Source of the DNA: Halorussus limi
GTDB taxonomy: Archaea > Halobacteriota > Halobacteria > Halobacteriales > Haladaptataceae
Reading direction: 5' to 3'
Length of the DNA stretch: 64,000 nucleotides
Assembly: GCF_023238205.1 (NCBI RefSeq)
Contig: NZ_CP096659.1
Span: 620,001 to 684,000, forward strand
Part shown: in pieces, positions 25,547-35,252 of the stretch
How the letters are laid out: every line of letters begins with the position of its first letter
Numbering within the stretch: the stretch's first letter is position 1
Position numbers and translations under genes: made by a program
Notes under the pieces: model-generated
Databases searched by the model: none
Told to the model about the DNA's origin: nothing
The model's input: the letters and a program-made list of their open reading frames with translations, nothing else

Positions 25547-26310
25547 TCGCGTACCCCGTCGACCACGTCCACCGACGCCGCGTCGAACGCCTCGCGCATC
25601 TCCCCGTCGAGTTCGGCGTCGGTGATGACTAAGTCGACCGTCTCGATGTCGGCGAACTGGACGAAGCTCTTGCGCCCGAACTTCGTCTCGTCGGCCACCA
25701 GCACGACGCGCTGGGACTTCTCGCACATCAACTGCTTCATCCGGGCCTCGGCCTCGTTGGGCGTCGTGAGACCGGCGTCGGGGTCGACGGCGTTCGTCCC
25801 GAGGAACACCTGGTCGAAGTTCGTCCGCTCCAGAAACGACTCGCCGGTCGGTCCCACGAGCGCCCGGGTCTGCTGGCGGAGCGTCCCGCCGGTCAGTTTC
25901 ACGTCGCGGCCGTTGTCGGCGAACTCCAGCGCGAGCATGGGCGAGTTCGTCGCCGCGATGAATCCCACGTCGCCGGGCGCCTGCTTGGCGACCTCCATCG
26001 TCGTCGTCCCCGAGTCGAAAAAGACCACTTGGTCGTCGTGGAACTCCCGGCGCGCGCGCGAGGCGATGGCGCGCTTGGCGTCCAGATTCTGGACGCCGCG
26101 CTGACTGTAGGACTGCTCGCTGGCGACGGTCCTGACCGGGAGCGCGCCACCGTGCGACCGCTCGACGAGACCCTCGTCTTCGAGGTCGCGGAGGTCCCGC
26201 CGGATGGTCGCCTTCGACACGTCGAGCATCTCGGCGAGTTCGGAGACGGAACAGCCGTCTCGCTCGGTCACGGTGTCGCGTATCTCTCGTTTGCGTTCGG
26301 CTGGAAGCAT
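25543..26310 (-). CDS. glpR: DeoR/GlpR-type repressor
   Basis: 255 residues. The N-terminal helix-turn-helix is clear: MLPAERKREIRDTVTERDG, then SVSELAEMLDVSKATIRRDLRDLEDEGLVERSHGG at about 21-55. The C-terminal DeoR sensor domain binds phosphorylated sugars (VVFFDSGTTTMEVAK near 95, VFLGTNAVDPDAGLTTPNEAEARMKQ near 165). In Haloferax volcanii the orthologue represses fructose and glucose kinases in glycerol medium; a similar role fits here. Direct repeats GTGTTCG upstream may be its own operator. Confidence 0.92.
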   Translation of the reverse strand: MLPAERKREIRDTVTERDGCSVSELAEMLDVSKATIRRDLRDLEDEGLVERSHGGALPVRTVASEQSYSQRGVQNLDAKRAIASRARREFHDDQVVFFDSGTTTMEVAKQAPGDVGFIAATNSPMLALEFADNGRDVKLTGGTLRQQTRALVGPTGESFLERTNFDQVFLGTNAVDPDAGLTTPNEAEARMKQLMCEKSQRVVLVADETKFGRKSFVQFADIETVDLVITDAELDGEMREAFDAASVDVVDGVRE

Positions 26311-26318
26311 GCGTGGGC

Positions 26319-26346
26319 GTGTTCGCTATCCGCGTGGAGGTGTTCG
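26319..26346. promoter_or_regulatory. Direct repeats GTGTTCG upstream of glpR
   Basis: GTGTTCG occurs at 26319-26325 and 26340-26346, 21 bases apart (about two helical turns), between the glpR start and an AT-rich box (CTTTTTGTTTTCG, 26352-26364). A repressor or activator site is plausible. Not proven. Confidence 0.35.
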
Positions 26347-26378
26347 GGACCCTTTTTGTTTTCGCTCGGTCGCGTCGG

Positions 26379-26560
26379 TCACTCGACCAGCAGGACGAAC
26401 GCGAACGAGACGACGCCGCCGATTCCGGCGACGGTCGCGCCGCCGTAGACGCCCAGCGCGTAGTTCGCCGCGGCGATGGCGGTCAGGACCCCGCCGAGCG
26501 CCGACAGCACCGCGGTGGTCGCGCTCACGTTTTCGAGGGCCGCGCTCACGTTCCCGAGGG

Positions 26561-26564
<4 letters not shown>
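26379..26564 (-). CDS. Small two-helix membrane protein at the end of the ABC operon
   Basis: 61 residues from a GTG that overlaps the stop of the ABC ATPase gene (GTGA). Two hydrophobic helices: TTAVLSALGGVLTAIAAANY (about 16-36) and GGATVAGIGGVVSFAFVLLV (about 41-60). It is the last gene of the sugar ABC transporter cluster, facing no other promoter. The coupling and clean membrane pattern argue that it is real. No family recognised; a transporter accessory role is a guess. Confidence 0.6.
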
Positions 26565-27695
<1,131 letters not shown>

Positions 27696-27703
<8 letters not shown>

Positions 27704-27740
27704 CGATACCACCGTCGTCCGCCATGTGTTCCGAAATCAT
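27696..27740 (-). other. Bridging mini-ORF between permease and ATPase genes
   Basis: ATG at 27740 overlaps the permease stop (ATGA). The frame reads MISEHMADDGGIDG and stops at 27696, eight bases into the ATPase gene (ATGGCTGA). It may carry ribosomes from one gene to the next. No homology is expected at this length. Confidence 0.4.
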
Positions 27741-28657
27741 TCTTTGACAGCTCCTTGAGTCAGTCCGCTGACGATGTACCGCTGGAAGAACAGGCCGAAC
27801 AGGATGCCCGGCAGGGCCGCTATCATCCCGCCGGCCGCGAGGTGCGCCCAGTCCACGAAGTCGTCGGCGACGAACAGGCTCACCGCGATGGGGAGCGTCT
27901 GGGCCTGTTCGGACGAGGTGAGGACGAGCGCGAAGACGAACTCGTTCCACGAGAAGATGAACGCCAGAATCGCCGTCGCGGCGATGCCCGGCTTGGCGAC
28001 GGGGAGGATGATTTTCACGAACCCCTCCCACGTCGAACAGCCGTCGACCTTGGCCTGTTCGTCTAAGCTCTCGGGCACGCCGTCGAAGTAGTTCTTCATT
28101 ATCCACACCGCGAACGGCAGGTTGAAGAACGTGTACGTCAGGATGAGCGCGATTCTGGTGTCGTAGAGGCTTCCCGTGATGCCGCCGATGAGCGGCGGCT
28201 GAGACATTATCTGGAAGAACGGGACGATGAGCGCGATGGGCGGAATCATGCGCGCCGCGATGATGCTAAGCAGCAGCGCCTTGTTGCCCATGAAGTCGTA
28301 GCGCGAGAACGTGTAGCCCGACAGCGTCCCGAGCGTCACCACGATGACCGTGGTGGTGCTGGCCACTATCAGGCTGTTGAGCGTGTACATCTCGAACGGT
28401 CGGTTGTTGAAGATGTCCACGTAGTTCTGAATCGTCGCGTCGTGCGGGAAGAACGTTATCGGGAGCGAGAGAACGTCCGAGGTGGGTTTGAAGCTCGTGA
28501 TGAGGATGTAGTAGATGGGGAACCACACCACGAAGACGTACAACCCGAGCAGACCGTACGACACCAGTCGCTCGCGCACCACGCTCGGCCACTCGTTGTC
28601 CGTGTCGAGGCCGAGACTGTCCGTCAATCGGCCGAATCGAGACGTTTCGGTACTCAT
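27737..28657 (-). CDS. Sugar ABC transporter permease (MalG type)
   Basis: 306 residues with six membrane segments. The inner loop EAA-like motif reads ESLDEQAKVDGCSTWEGFVKIILPVAKPGI at about 200-230, the contact site for the ATPase. Its ATG overlaps the stop of the other permease (ATGA). Belongs to the MalG/UgpE group of carbohydrate uptake transporters. Confidence 0.9.
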   Translation of the reverse strand: MSTETSRFGRLTDSLGLDTDNEWPSVVRERLVSYGLLGLYVFVVWFPIYYILITSFKPTSDVLSLPITFFPHDATIQNYVDIFNNRPFEMYTLNSLIVASTTTVIVVTLGTLSGYTFSRYDFMGNKALLLSIIAARMIPPIALIVPFFQIMSQPPLIGGITGSLYDTRIALILTYTFFNLPFAVWIMKNYFDGVPESLDEQAKVDGCSTWEGFVKIILPVAKPGIAATAILAFIFSWNEFVFALVLTSSEQAQTLPIAVSLFVADDFVDWAHLAAGGMIAALPGILFGLFFQRYIVSGLTQGAVKE

Positions 28658-29577
28658 GATTCGTAGGGGGTTTCGCCGAATATCTTGTACAGCACGGCCA
28701 CGATGCCGAACGTGACCGCCAGCATCACGACGCCGAGCGCCGCGCCTTCACCGGGCTTGTTGAACACCTGTGCCGTGCGGTAGAGCCACGACGCCCAGAC
28801 TTCGGTCTCCGTGCCCGGTCCGCCCTGAGTCATGACCCAGACGAGGTCGAGGGCGCGGATGTCGAAGATGATGCGGATGGTGAGCGCGACGAGGATGGAG
28901 GGTTTGAGGAACGGATACGTGACGTTCCAAAAGCGCGACCATCGGCTCGCGCCGTCGACCTCCGCGGCGTCGTACAACTGCTCGGGCACGTTCTGGAGGC
29001 CGGCGAGCAGGATGATGATGATGAACGGGGTGAACACCCAGACGTCCGCGATTATCAGCGCCATCATCGCCAGCGTCCCGTCCGACAGGAACGCAATCTT
29101 GTTGCCGATGAGACCGGTCTGCATCAGGACGCCGTTGATGGCTCCGTACTGGGCCTGAAACATCCAGCGCCACATCAGCCCGCTCATCACGTACGGCAGA
29201 ATCCACGGCACGATGACCGCCGTGCGAAGCCAGCCGCGACCCTTCAGGTCCTTGTTCAACAGGAGCGCGACGCCCAGTCCGAGCAGGAACGAGATGGAGA
29301 CGCTGAACCCCACGTAGACGATGGTATGCCACGTGAACGAAACGAAGTTGGGGTTCAGAAGCGACCCGCCGTCGCCCAGCAGGAGCCGTCGGAAGTTCCG
29401 GAGTCCGACGAACTCCTTGGCGCCCGTGATGGGGTTCGTGAAGAACAGACTCGACCACAGGAGCTTCGCCGTCGGATAGACGATGATGCCGGCTATCCAC
29501 AGTAGCGTCGGCCCGACCGTGAGCGGGACGAACAGCTTGTCCAGCCGTCGTCGTAGGGAGTGTTGTGATTCAGTCAT
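28654..29577 (-). CDS. Sugar ABC transporter permease (MalF type)
   Basis: 307 residues from the ATG at 29577. Six or seven membrane segments; the EAA-type loop reads EQLYDAAEVDGASRWSRFWNVTYPFLKPSI near 200-230. It forms the transport channel with the downstream permease. The upstream gap to the binding-protein gene is spanned by a mini-ORF that ends on this start codon (ATGA). Confidence 0.9.
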   Translation of the reverse strand: MTESQHSLRRRLDKLFVPLTVGPTLLWIAGIIVYPTAKLLWSSLFFTNPITGAKEFVGLRNFRRLLLGDGGSLLNPNFVSFTWHTIVYVGFSVSISFLLGLGVALLLNKDLKGRGWLRTAVIVPWILPYVMSGLMWRWMFQAQYGAINGVLMQTGLIGNKIAFLSDGTLAMMALIIADVWVFTPFIIIILLAGLQNVPEQLYDAAEVDGASRWSRFWNVTYPFLKPSILVALTIRIIFDIRALDLVWVMTQGGPGTETEVWASWLYRTAQVFNKPGEGAALGVVMLAVTFGIVAVLYKIFGETPYES

Positions 29578-29612
29578 CGTGTCGTATGAGGAAAACGGGT
29601 GGACGCGTTCAC
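29574..29612 (-). other. Bridging mini-ORF between binding-protein and permease genes
   Basis: A GTG at 29612 overlaps the TGA of the binding-protein gene (GTGA). The frame (M/V)NASTRFPHTTR runs 12 codons and its TGA overlaps the permease ATG (ATGA). Both ends are thus coupled by 4-base overlaps. Confidence 0.45.
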
Positions 29613-30946
29613 AGGACGCCGATGTCCTGGTAGAGTCCGACGATGTTGTCGCGTGCCGTCTTGAGCGCCTTCTCGGGGTCCTTGTCGCCGAGCAGCGCCG
29701 GGGTGATCTGGTTCGAGAGGAAGTTGTCAACCTGCGGCTGAGCGAGGTAGGTCTCGCTCTTGGCGTTTTCGAGGTTGAACTTCATGTCCTCGACGAGGTC
29801 GGCGGGGTACTTCTCCTTCACTTCGGAGGACTCGTACACCTCGGGAACCACCGACGGGTTGCCCTCGACGAGCATGTCCGTCTTGGACGACTCGGTCGTG
29901 GACATGAACTTCGCGAACTTCTTGGCGGCCTTCTTGCGCTTCGAGAACGCCGACACCGCGACGCCGTTCGCGTCTTGGAACGTGGCGCGCGAGGACGGAC
30001 CCTTCGGGGGCTTGGCGCTCCCGAGGCGGCTCTCGTCCCAGCCCTCGGACCCCAGCACGCGGGAACCGAGCGGCGTCCACGACTCGACGGTGGCGAGGTT
30101 CCCGGCGATGAACGTGTCGCCGACGCCGCCCTCGCCCATGCTGGAGGTCCCGTCGGGGATGAGACCCTGCTCGCGCAGCGGGAGGAGGAAGTCGTTGAAC
30201 ACCTTCTTGCCGGTCTCGACGAACGTCGGCTTGTTGCTGTCGTCGAACAGCTGGCTCCCCGCCTGATAGAGGAACTGCTTGAACATGAACACGTCCTTGT
30301 TCGCCCACGTGAACCCGAACGCCGACCGGTTGCCCGAGCCGAGGTCCGAACCCATCTTCAGGACGTCGTCCCACGTGTCCGGCGGCGCGTCGTAGCCCGC
30401 CTGAGACAGCACTTTCTTGTCGTAGAGGTAGGTGCCCCACTTGCCGAGTTGGGGAGCCATGTACGTCTTGCCGTCGAAGGTGACGAGGCTCCGGAGGCTC
30501 TCGGGGAACTTGTTCATGTGAGCGTCCGGGAGGCCGAGCGGTTCGATCCAGCCCGCGTTCACGAAGTCGGCGAGCCACCACGTCGGCCCGTTGAACGCGT
30601 CTATCTGGCTGCTCTGGTTGCGCCAGTTGGTCGTGAGGCTCGTCTTGAGGTTGCTCCACGGGACCTCGTTGACTTCGACCTTGATGCCGGTCTCGTCCTG
30701 GAACCGCTGGATGTTCTTCTTGGTCCCGGGGTCGGAACTCAGTCCGCCGGAATTGTAGAACACGATTTTGTCGGCCATCTCGCCACCGGACATGGTGGTG
30801 CCGACGGTCGTGCCGCCGGAGCCGTCGGTCGTCGTCGCGTTCGAGTCGTTGTTGCCGCTACAGCCCGCGAGCGCGGCGACGCCGGTCGCACCGGCGGCGG
30901 TGATGAAGCGTCGTCTCGTCCGTGAACGGTTGTCTTCCATGGACAT
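29609..30946 (-). CDS. Extracellular solute-binding lipoprotein of the sugar ABC transporter
   Basis: 445 residues. The N terminus has a twin-arginine signal (RTRRRFITAAGATGVAALAGC) ending in a lipobox, so it is folded inside, exported by Tat and lipid-anchored. A Thr/Gly-rich linker follows. The body matches family 1 solute-binding proteins: IQRFQDETGIKVEVNEVPW near 80, NGPTWWLADFVNAGWIEPL near 125 and AFSKRKKAAKKFAKFMST near 330. First gene of the transporter cluster. A TATA-like box, TAACTTAAAATTT (30966-30978), is about 26 bases upstream and favours the ATG at 30946 over 30940. Confidence 0.92.
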   Translation of the reverse strand: MSMEDNRSRTRRRFITAAGATGVAALAGCSGNNDSNATTTDGSGGTTVGTTMSGGEMADKIVFYNSGGLSSDPGTKKNIQRFQDETGIKVEVNEVPWSNLKTSLTTNWRNQSSQIDAFNGPTWWLADFVNAGWIEPLGLPDAHMNKFPESLRSLVTFDGKTYMAPQLGKWGTYLYDKKVLSQAGYDAPPDTWDDVLKMGSDLGSGNRSAFGFTWANKDVFMFKQFLYQAGSQLFDDSNKPTFVETGKKVFNDFLLPLREQGLIPDGTSSMGEGGVGDTFIAGNLATVESWTPLGSRVLGSEGWDESRLGSAKPPKGPSSRATFQDANGVAVSAFSKRKKAAKKFAKFMSTTESSKTDMLVEGNPSVVPEVYESSEVKEKYPADLVEDMKFNLENAKSETYLAQPQVDNFLSNQITPALLGDKDPEKALKTARDNIVGLYQDIGVL

Positions 30947-30965
30947 TCATAAACATACCCAGTGG

Positions 30966-30978
30966 TAACTTAAAATTT
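30966..30978 (-). promoter_or_regulatory. Promoter box of the sugar ABC operon
   Basis: An AT-rich TATA-like stretch (AAATTTTAAGTTA on the minus strand) centred about 26 bases before the first gene. It is the clearest promoter of the sugar block. Confidence 0.6.
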
Positions 30979-31204
30979 CCGCAAAAGCAGTCATCTTCAG
31001 TCAGTATCAATCACCCAAGGGTTCGGAGTTGACCGGATACGCGGACGAATCCGCGGAGAGTCCGGGAGAGTCGACGGTGCTCGGGAGAAACAAACAGAAA
31101 CGAACATCGGACGAGAGCAAGACCAAACGGTCGCGCCCCGAGGACGACCGGCGCATCGTGCGCGAACGGTCGGGTTTTTCCGCTCCGCCAGCGAACGCCC
31201 GCGC

Positions 31205-31813
31205 ATGTCCGACGACGCTCCATCGACCGACGACGACGCTCCACCGACCGACGACGACCCGGCAGACCCCCTCGCGTGGGAGACGCTCGACTCGGCGGTG
31301 GCGTACTCCTGTCCCGGGTTCGACGTGCGAAACGAGGCGGTCCGCCTCCCCGACGGCACCGAGACAGAGTTCGACTACCTCGACGAGTCCCCGAGCGTCG
31401 TCGTCCTCCCGTTCACGCCCGACGGCGACGTGGTCGTCATCGAGGAGTGGCGACAGGCCGTCCGGCGAGTGAACCGAAGCCTCCCGGTCGGCGGGATGGA
31501 ACCGGAAGACGAGGACCGCGCGGCCGCGGCCCGCCGGGAACTCCGGGAAGAGACCGGCCACGAGGCCGACCGCGTGGAGTTCCTGACCAGCGTCGAACCC
31601 GCGAACGGCATCGCCAACGCGCTGCTCCACTTCTTCGTGGCCCGCGGGTGTACGCCGACCGCCGAACAGGAACTCGACCACAACGAGTCGATTCGGGTCG
31701 ATACCACGACCGTCGAGGAGTTGCGCGAACATATCGCCGAGCGCGAAACGCGGGACGGTCGGACCACGCTCGGGTTGCTGTACTACGAGGCGTTCGGAAC
31801 CGCGGAGGAGTAG
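31205..31813 (+). CDS. NUDIX hydrolase
   Basis: 202 residues. The Nudix box GGMEPEDEDRAAAARRELREETGHE is complete at about residues 97-121, with the REXXEE metal-binding core. It resembles ADP-sugar pyrophosphatase-type Nudix enzymes (VVVLPFTPDGDVVVIEEWRQ before the box, VEPANGIANALLHFFVARG after). The first 20 residues are an acidic Asp/Thr-rich tail. GTTTTTCC at about 31173 lies roughly 28 bases before the ATG. Substrate not determined. Confidence 0.88.
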   Translation: MSDDAPSTDDDAPPTDDDPADPLAWETLDSAVAYSCPGFDVRNEAVRLPDGTETEFDYLDESPSVVVLPFTPDGDVVVIEEWRQAVRRVNRSLPVGGMEPEDEDRAAAARRELREETGHEADRVEFLTSVEPANGIANALLHFFVARGCTPTAEQELDHNESIRVDTTTVEELREHIAERETRDGRTTLGLLYYEAFGTAEE

Positions 31814-31829
31814 CGGCTGTTTCGGGGCG

Positions 31830-32744
31830 TTACTCGGACTCCGACTTCGGAGTCTCCCTCGGGACCGCACTCCCGGTGGCGGCGGAACGACTCGACTCCC
31901 GGCGCCGAATCGCCGGCGTCAGGTCGGTGTCGAGCGCCCAGTAGCGATAGACCAACGCCGCTCCGAAGTAGACGACCGCGATACCGAACAGAAACGCGCC
32001 GAGCGCGCTCCCCGACCAATCCATCCAATCGACGACGAGCGGCCACGTGTCGCCGAGTCCGTGCAGGAAACCCACGAAGTAGAGGTTCCGCGTGGTCTCG
32101 TAGAGCACCCCGAACGCGACTCCCGAGGCCGCGCTCAGCGCCACGGCCGAGAGAGTTCCTCGCACGGACGCGCCGGCAACCAGCGCGCTCGGAACGTGTC
32201 CGAGGCCGAACACGAGGCTCGCGGTCAGGATTCCGAGTGCGACGCGAGTCCGGGTGTCGTCGCCGAGTAGCGCGACGACTTTCGTCTGGAAGTATCCCCG
32301 CATCGCGAACTCCTCGACCATCCCGACGGCGAGGAAGAAAAAGAGCAGCGTCGTCACTCGCGGTGCCGGAAGACCCGCGACGAGAACGGGCGTGGTCTCC
32401 CGGAGGAGGCCGAGACCCCACGGGTTACCGGTAACCGCGGCCGCTCCGACGCCGAGGAGGTTCAGCGCCACCCACACGCCGCCGAAGGCGACGACTGCCG
32501 GAGGGAGGTGGCGCGACGACAGTCCGAGGTCGGCGATTTCGACGTCCTCCCGCCGGAGTGCGACCAGAGCGATTCCCGCCAGTACGACGAACACGGAGAC
32601 CCGGAACGCAAGCGTGACCGGACCCGACGCGTCGGACACGGCCCGCTTTACCGGCATCGCTCCCGTCAGGACTAGCGCGAACGCGACGACGAACCCGATA
32701 GCCGTCCGCGCTCCCCCGCGGAAGGTGAGCGTTCGACTCGGCAT
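31830..32744 (-). CDS. CPBP family intramembrane metalloprotease
   Basis: 304 residues, about eight membrane segments. The first CPBP motif EEFAMRGYF (EExxxR) lies near 150-160. Following blocks [13 protein letters not shown] and [15 protein letters not shown] supply the conserved histidines. Family members are Rce1-like proteases, several linked to peptide maturation. The start at 32744 is preferred because CGTATATGAG (32769-32778, minus strand) is about 29 bases ahead; an ATG at 32759 is the alternative. Convergent with the Nudix gene. Confidence 0.85.
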   Translation of the reverse strand: MPSRTLTFRGGARTAIGFVVAFALVLTGAMPVKRAVSDASGPVTLAFRVSVFVVLAGIALVALRREDVEIADLGLSSRHLPPAVVAFGGVWVALNLLGVGAAAVTGNPWGLGLLRETTPVLVAGLPAPRVTTLLFFFLAVGMVEEFAMRGYFQTKVVALLGDDTRTRVALGILTASLVFGLGHVPSALVAGASVRGTLSAVALSAASGVAFGVLYETTRNLYFVGFLHGLGDTWPLVVDWMDWSGSALGAFLFGIAVVYFGAALVYRYWALDTDLTPAIRRRESSRSAATGSAVPRETPKSESE

Positions 32745-32895
32745 ACCGGTACGTATCATTCATGACTCATATACGTTGTTCGACCTGTGTCGGCGAAGCG
32801 TCCGAGCGGAAGTGGAACGTCCGTGGAAAAACCGGTCGCTCCGAAACCGGAGGAGAACGCAATCCTTACCCCCGCTGTCCGGCTATCCCACCGCA

Positions 32896-34371
32896 ATGAC
32901 CAGAGACCACTTCGAGATACGCGACCAAGACGGACTCGGTCGCATCGGGGAACTGGACGTCCCCCGCGCGGGCGTCACCGTCGAGACGCCGGCGCTCCTG
33001 CCCGTCATCAACCCCCACGTTCGGACCGTCGAGCCCTCCCGACTCGAATCCGAGTTCGGCGCGGAGATTCTCATCACGAACTCCTACATCTTCTACGGGA
33101 GCGACGACTACCGCGAGGCGGCGCTGGACCGGGGCCTCCACGACGTGCTCGACTTCGACGGGGCCATCATGACCGACTCGGGGTCGTTCCAGTTGGCCGA
33201 GTACGGCGAAATCGACGTGACAACGCCCGAAATCCTTCAATTCCAGCACGAGGTGGGGAGCGACATCGGGACGCCAGTGGACATCCCGACGCCGCCGGAC
33301 GTGCCCCGCGAGCAGGCCGAAGACGAGTTGGCGACCACCCAAGAGCGCCTCGAAGTCGCCGAAGGGGTCGAGGTCGGCGAGATGCTCGTCAACGCGCCCG
33401 TGCAGGGTTCGACCTACCCCGACCTGCGGGAGGCGGCGGGTCGCCACGCCGAGGCCTCCGACTTGGACGTGTTCCCGGTCGGTGCCGTGGTCCCCCTGAT
33501 GAACGACTACCGATACGCCGAGATGGTGGACGTGGTCGCCGGAGCGAAGCGCGGCCTCGGCGCGGACGCGCCGGTCCACCTCTTCGGCGCGGGCCACCCG
33601 ATGATGTTCGCGCTGGCGGTCGCGATGGGGTGCGACCTGTTCGACTCGGCGGCGTACGCTCTCTACGCCCGCGACGACCGCTACCTGACGGTCCGGGGCA
33701 CCGAACAACTCGACGACCTCGACTACTTCCCCTGCTCGTGTCCGGTCTGCGCCGACCACACCCCGGCGGAACTGCGGCGCCTCGACGACCGCGAGCGCGA
33801 GGAACTGCTGGCCGAACACAACCTCCACGTCACGTTCCGCGAGATTCGGACCGTCAAGCAGGCCCTGCGGTCGGGGAACCTGCTCGAACTGGTCGAGACC
33901 CGCGCCCGCGCCCACCCCGCGATGCTCGACGGCTACCGGGCGCTGGTCTCCCACGCCGAGCAACTGGAGCGCGAGGACTCGGTGTCGAAAGGAGCCTTCT
34001 TCTACCTCTCGGGCGAGAGCGCCCGGCGGCCCGAGGTCGTCCGCCATCAGGACCGACTGGAACGGCTGAGTCTCGACGCCGGCGACCGGGTCCTGCTCAC
34101 GGAGGGCGGGCCGAGCGACCGCTACGACGAGTCGTGGCGGGTCGTCGCCCCGTTCGGGCCGTTCCCCCGTCACCTCTCGGAGACCTACCCGCTGACCGCG
34201 GAGGTTCCCGAGCGCATGGACGCCGAGGGCTACCGGTCGGCCGCCGAGGGCGTCGCCCGCCTCGCGGCGTCGAACCCCGAGACGGAGTTCACGCTGGCCC
34301 ACCACGACTGGCCCGAGAGCGCGCTGGCGCTGGTGCCCGAGGGCGTGGACGTGGCGGACCTCGCGGAGTGA
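32896..34371 (+). CDS. tgtA: Archaeosine tRNA-guanine transglycosylase
   Basis: 491 residues. It exchanges guanine at tRNA position 15 for preQ0, the first tRNA step to archaeosine. Signature regions: [21 protein letters not shown] near 30-50, [11 protein letters not shown] near 60, and [20 protein letters not shown] near 93-112 with the catalytic Asp. A zinc cluster reads [12 protein letters not shown] near 277. The C terminus carries an ArcTGT C1/C2-like part but no PUA-length extension, which fits the split architecture where ArcS is a separate protein. The start follows AATCCTTACC at a leaderless distance. arcS is 0.9 kb downstream. Confidence 0.94.
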   Translation: MTRDHFEIRDQDGLGRIGELDVPRAGVTVETPALLPVINPHVRTVEPSRLESEFGAEILITNSYIFYGSDDYREAALDRGLHDVLDFDGAIMTDSGSFQLAEYGEIDVTTPEILQFQHEVGSDIGTPVDIPTPPDVPREQAEDELATTQERLEVAEGVEVGEMLVNAPVQGSTYPDLREAAGRHAEASDLDVFPVGAVVPLMNDYRYAEMVDVVAGAKRGLGADAPVHLFGAGHPMMFALAVAMGCDLFDSAAYALYARDDRYLTVRGTEQLDDLDYFPCSCPVCADHTPAELRRLDDREREELLAEHNLHVTFREIRTVKQALRSGNLLELVETRARAHPAMLDGYRALVSHAEQLEREDSVSKGAFFYLSGESARRPEVVRHQDRLERLSLDAGDRVLLTEGGPSDRYDESWRVVAPFGPFPRHLSETYPLTAEVPERMDAEGYRSAAEGVARLAASNPETEFTLAHHDWPESALALVPEGVDVADLAE

Positions 34372-34511
34372 ACATCGGACTCCATTTTCCCGTACACTTC
34401 ACGTCGGGTGAATAGCGTCTTCGGCGCGAGCGGACCGAATCGCCACGCGGTCCCGTCACTGGCAAGCAATCGGCTACAAGCACTATCCGTGCGTTCGTGG
34501 TACGCCATCGC

Positions 34512-35207
34512 ATGAGCACCATCGCGCAACTGGCGATTCCGGCCGAGGAGTTCGCGCTCCGGGAGACGCTCCCGCGCGTCCCCGACGTGGCGGTCGAGGC
34601 CGAGCGCGTCGTCGCTCACGACGAGGGGCGGGTGATGCCGTTCGTGTGGGCCGCGGGCGAGGACTTGGACGCGTTCGAGGACGCGCTCGCCGACGACCCG
34701 TCGGTCGAGAACGAGCGGCGACTCACCGACCTGCCGGACGGCCGGTTCTACCAGATGGAGTGGGTCGAGTCGGTCGAGGTCCTGCTCCACTCGATGACCG
34801 AACACGGGGCCGCGGTGCTGAAGGCCCGCGGCCGCGACGACCGGTGGCACCTCCGCATCCTGTTCTCGGACAGGGCGGCGGTCTCCCAGACCCACGAGTT
34901 CTGTCGGGAGCGCGAACTCCGGGCCGACGTCGAGCAGATACACGAACTCGAAGGCCGGGACGACGGTGGCGGCCGGCACGGCCTGACGGCCGAACAGTAC
35001 GAGGCGGTCACGACCGCGCTCGAAACCGGCTACTACGAGGTGCCCCGCGGGGCCTCCGCGCGCGACCTCGCCGAGCGACTCGACATCTCCCATCAGGCGC
35101 TCTCGGAGCGACTTCGCCGCGGCCACGGCAACCTCGTCGCCAACGCGCTGACCGTGGACGCGGTCCACGGCGATGAGACCGGTGAGAACGACCCCGACGG
35201 GGAGTAG
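34512..35207 (+). CDS. HTH-10 (bacterio-opsin activator type) regulator
   Basis: 231 residues. The C-terminal HTH-10 domain is clear: LTAEQYEAVTTALETGYYEVPRGASARDLAERLDISHQALSERLRRGH at about 155-205. It is preceded by the usual Bat-type sensor-like region (about 10-150). No PAS/GAF motif is obvious, so the signal is unknown. It stands between tgtA and arcS on the same strand; whether it regulates them is not shown. Confidence 0.87.
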   Translation: MSTIAQLAIPAEEFALRETLPRVPDVAVEAERVVAHDEGRVMPFVWAAGEDLDAFEDALADDPSVENERRLTDLPDGRFYQMEWVESVEVLLHSMTEHGAAVLKARGRDDRWHLRILFSDRAAVSQTHEFCRERELRADVEQIHELEGRDDGGGRHGLTAEQYEAVTTALETGYYEVPRGASARDLAERLDISHQALSERLRRGHGNLVANALTVDAVHGDETGENDPDGE

Positions 35208-35252
35208 GTCCGTCTCGCAAGATAGTTGCCCCTCGGCCCCCGAACCGGAGGT

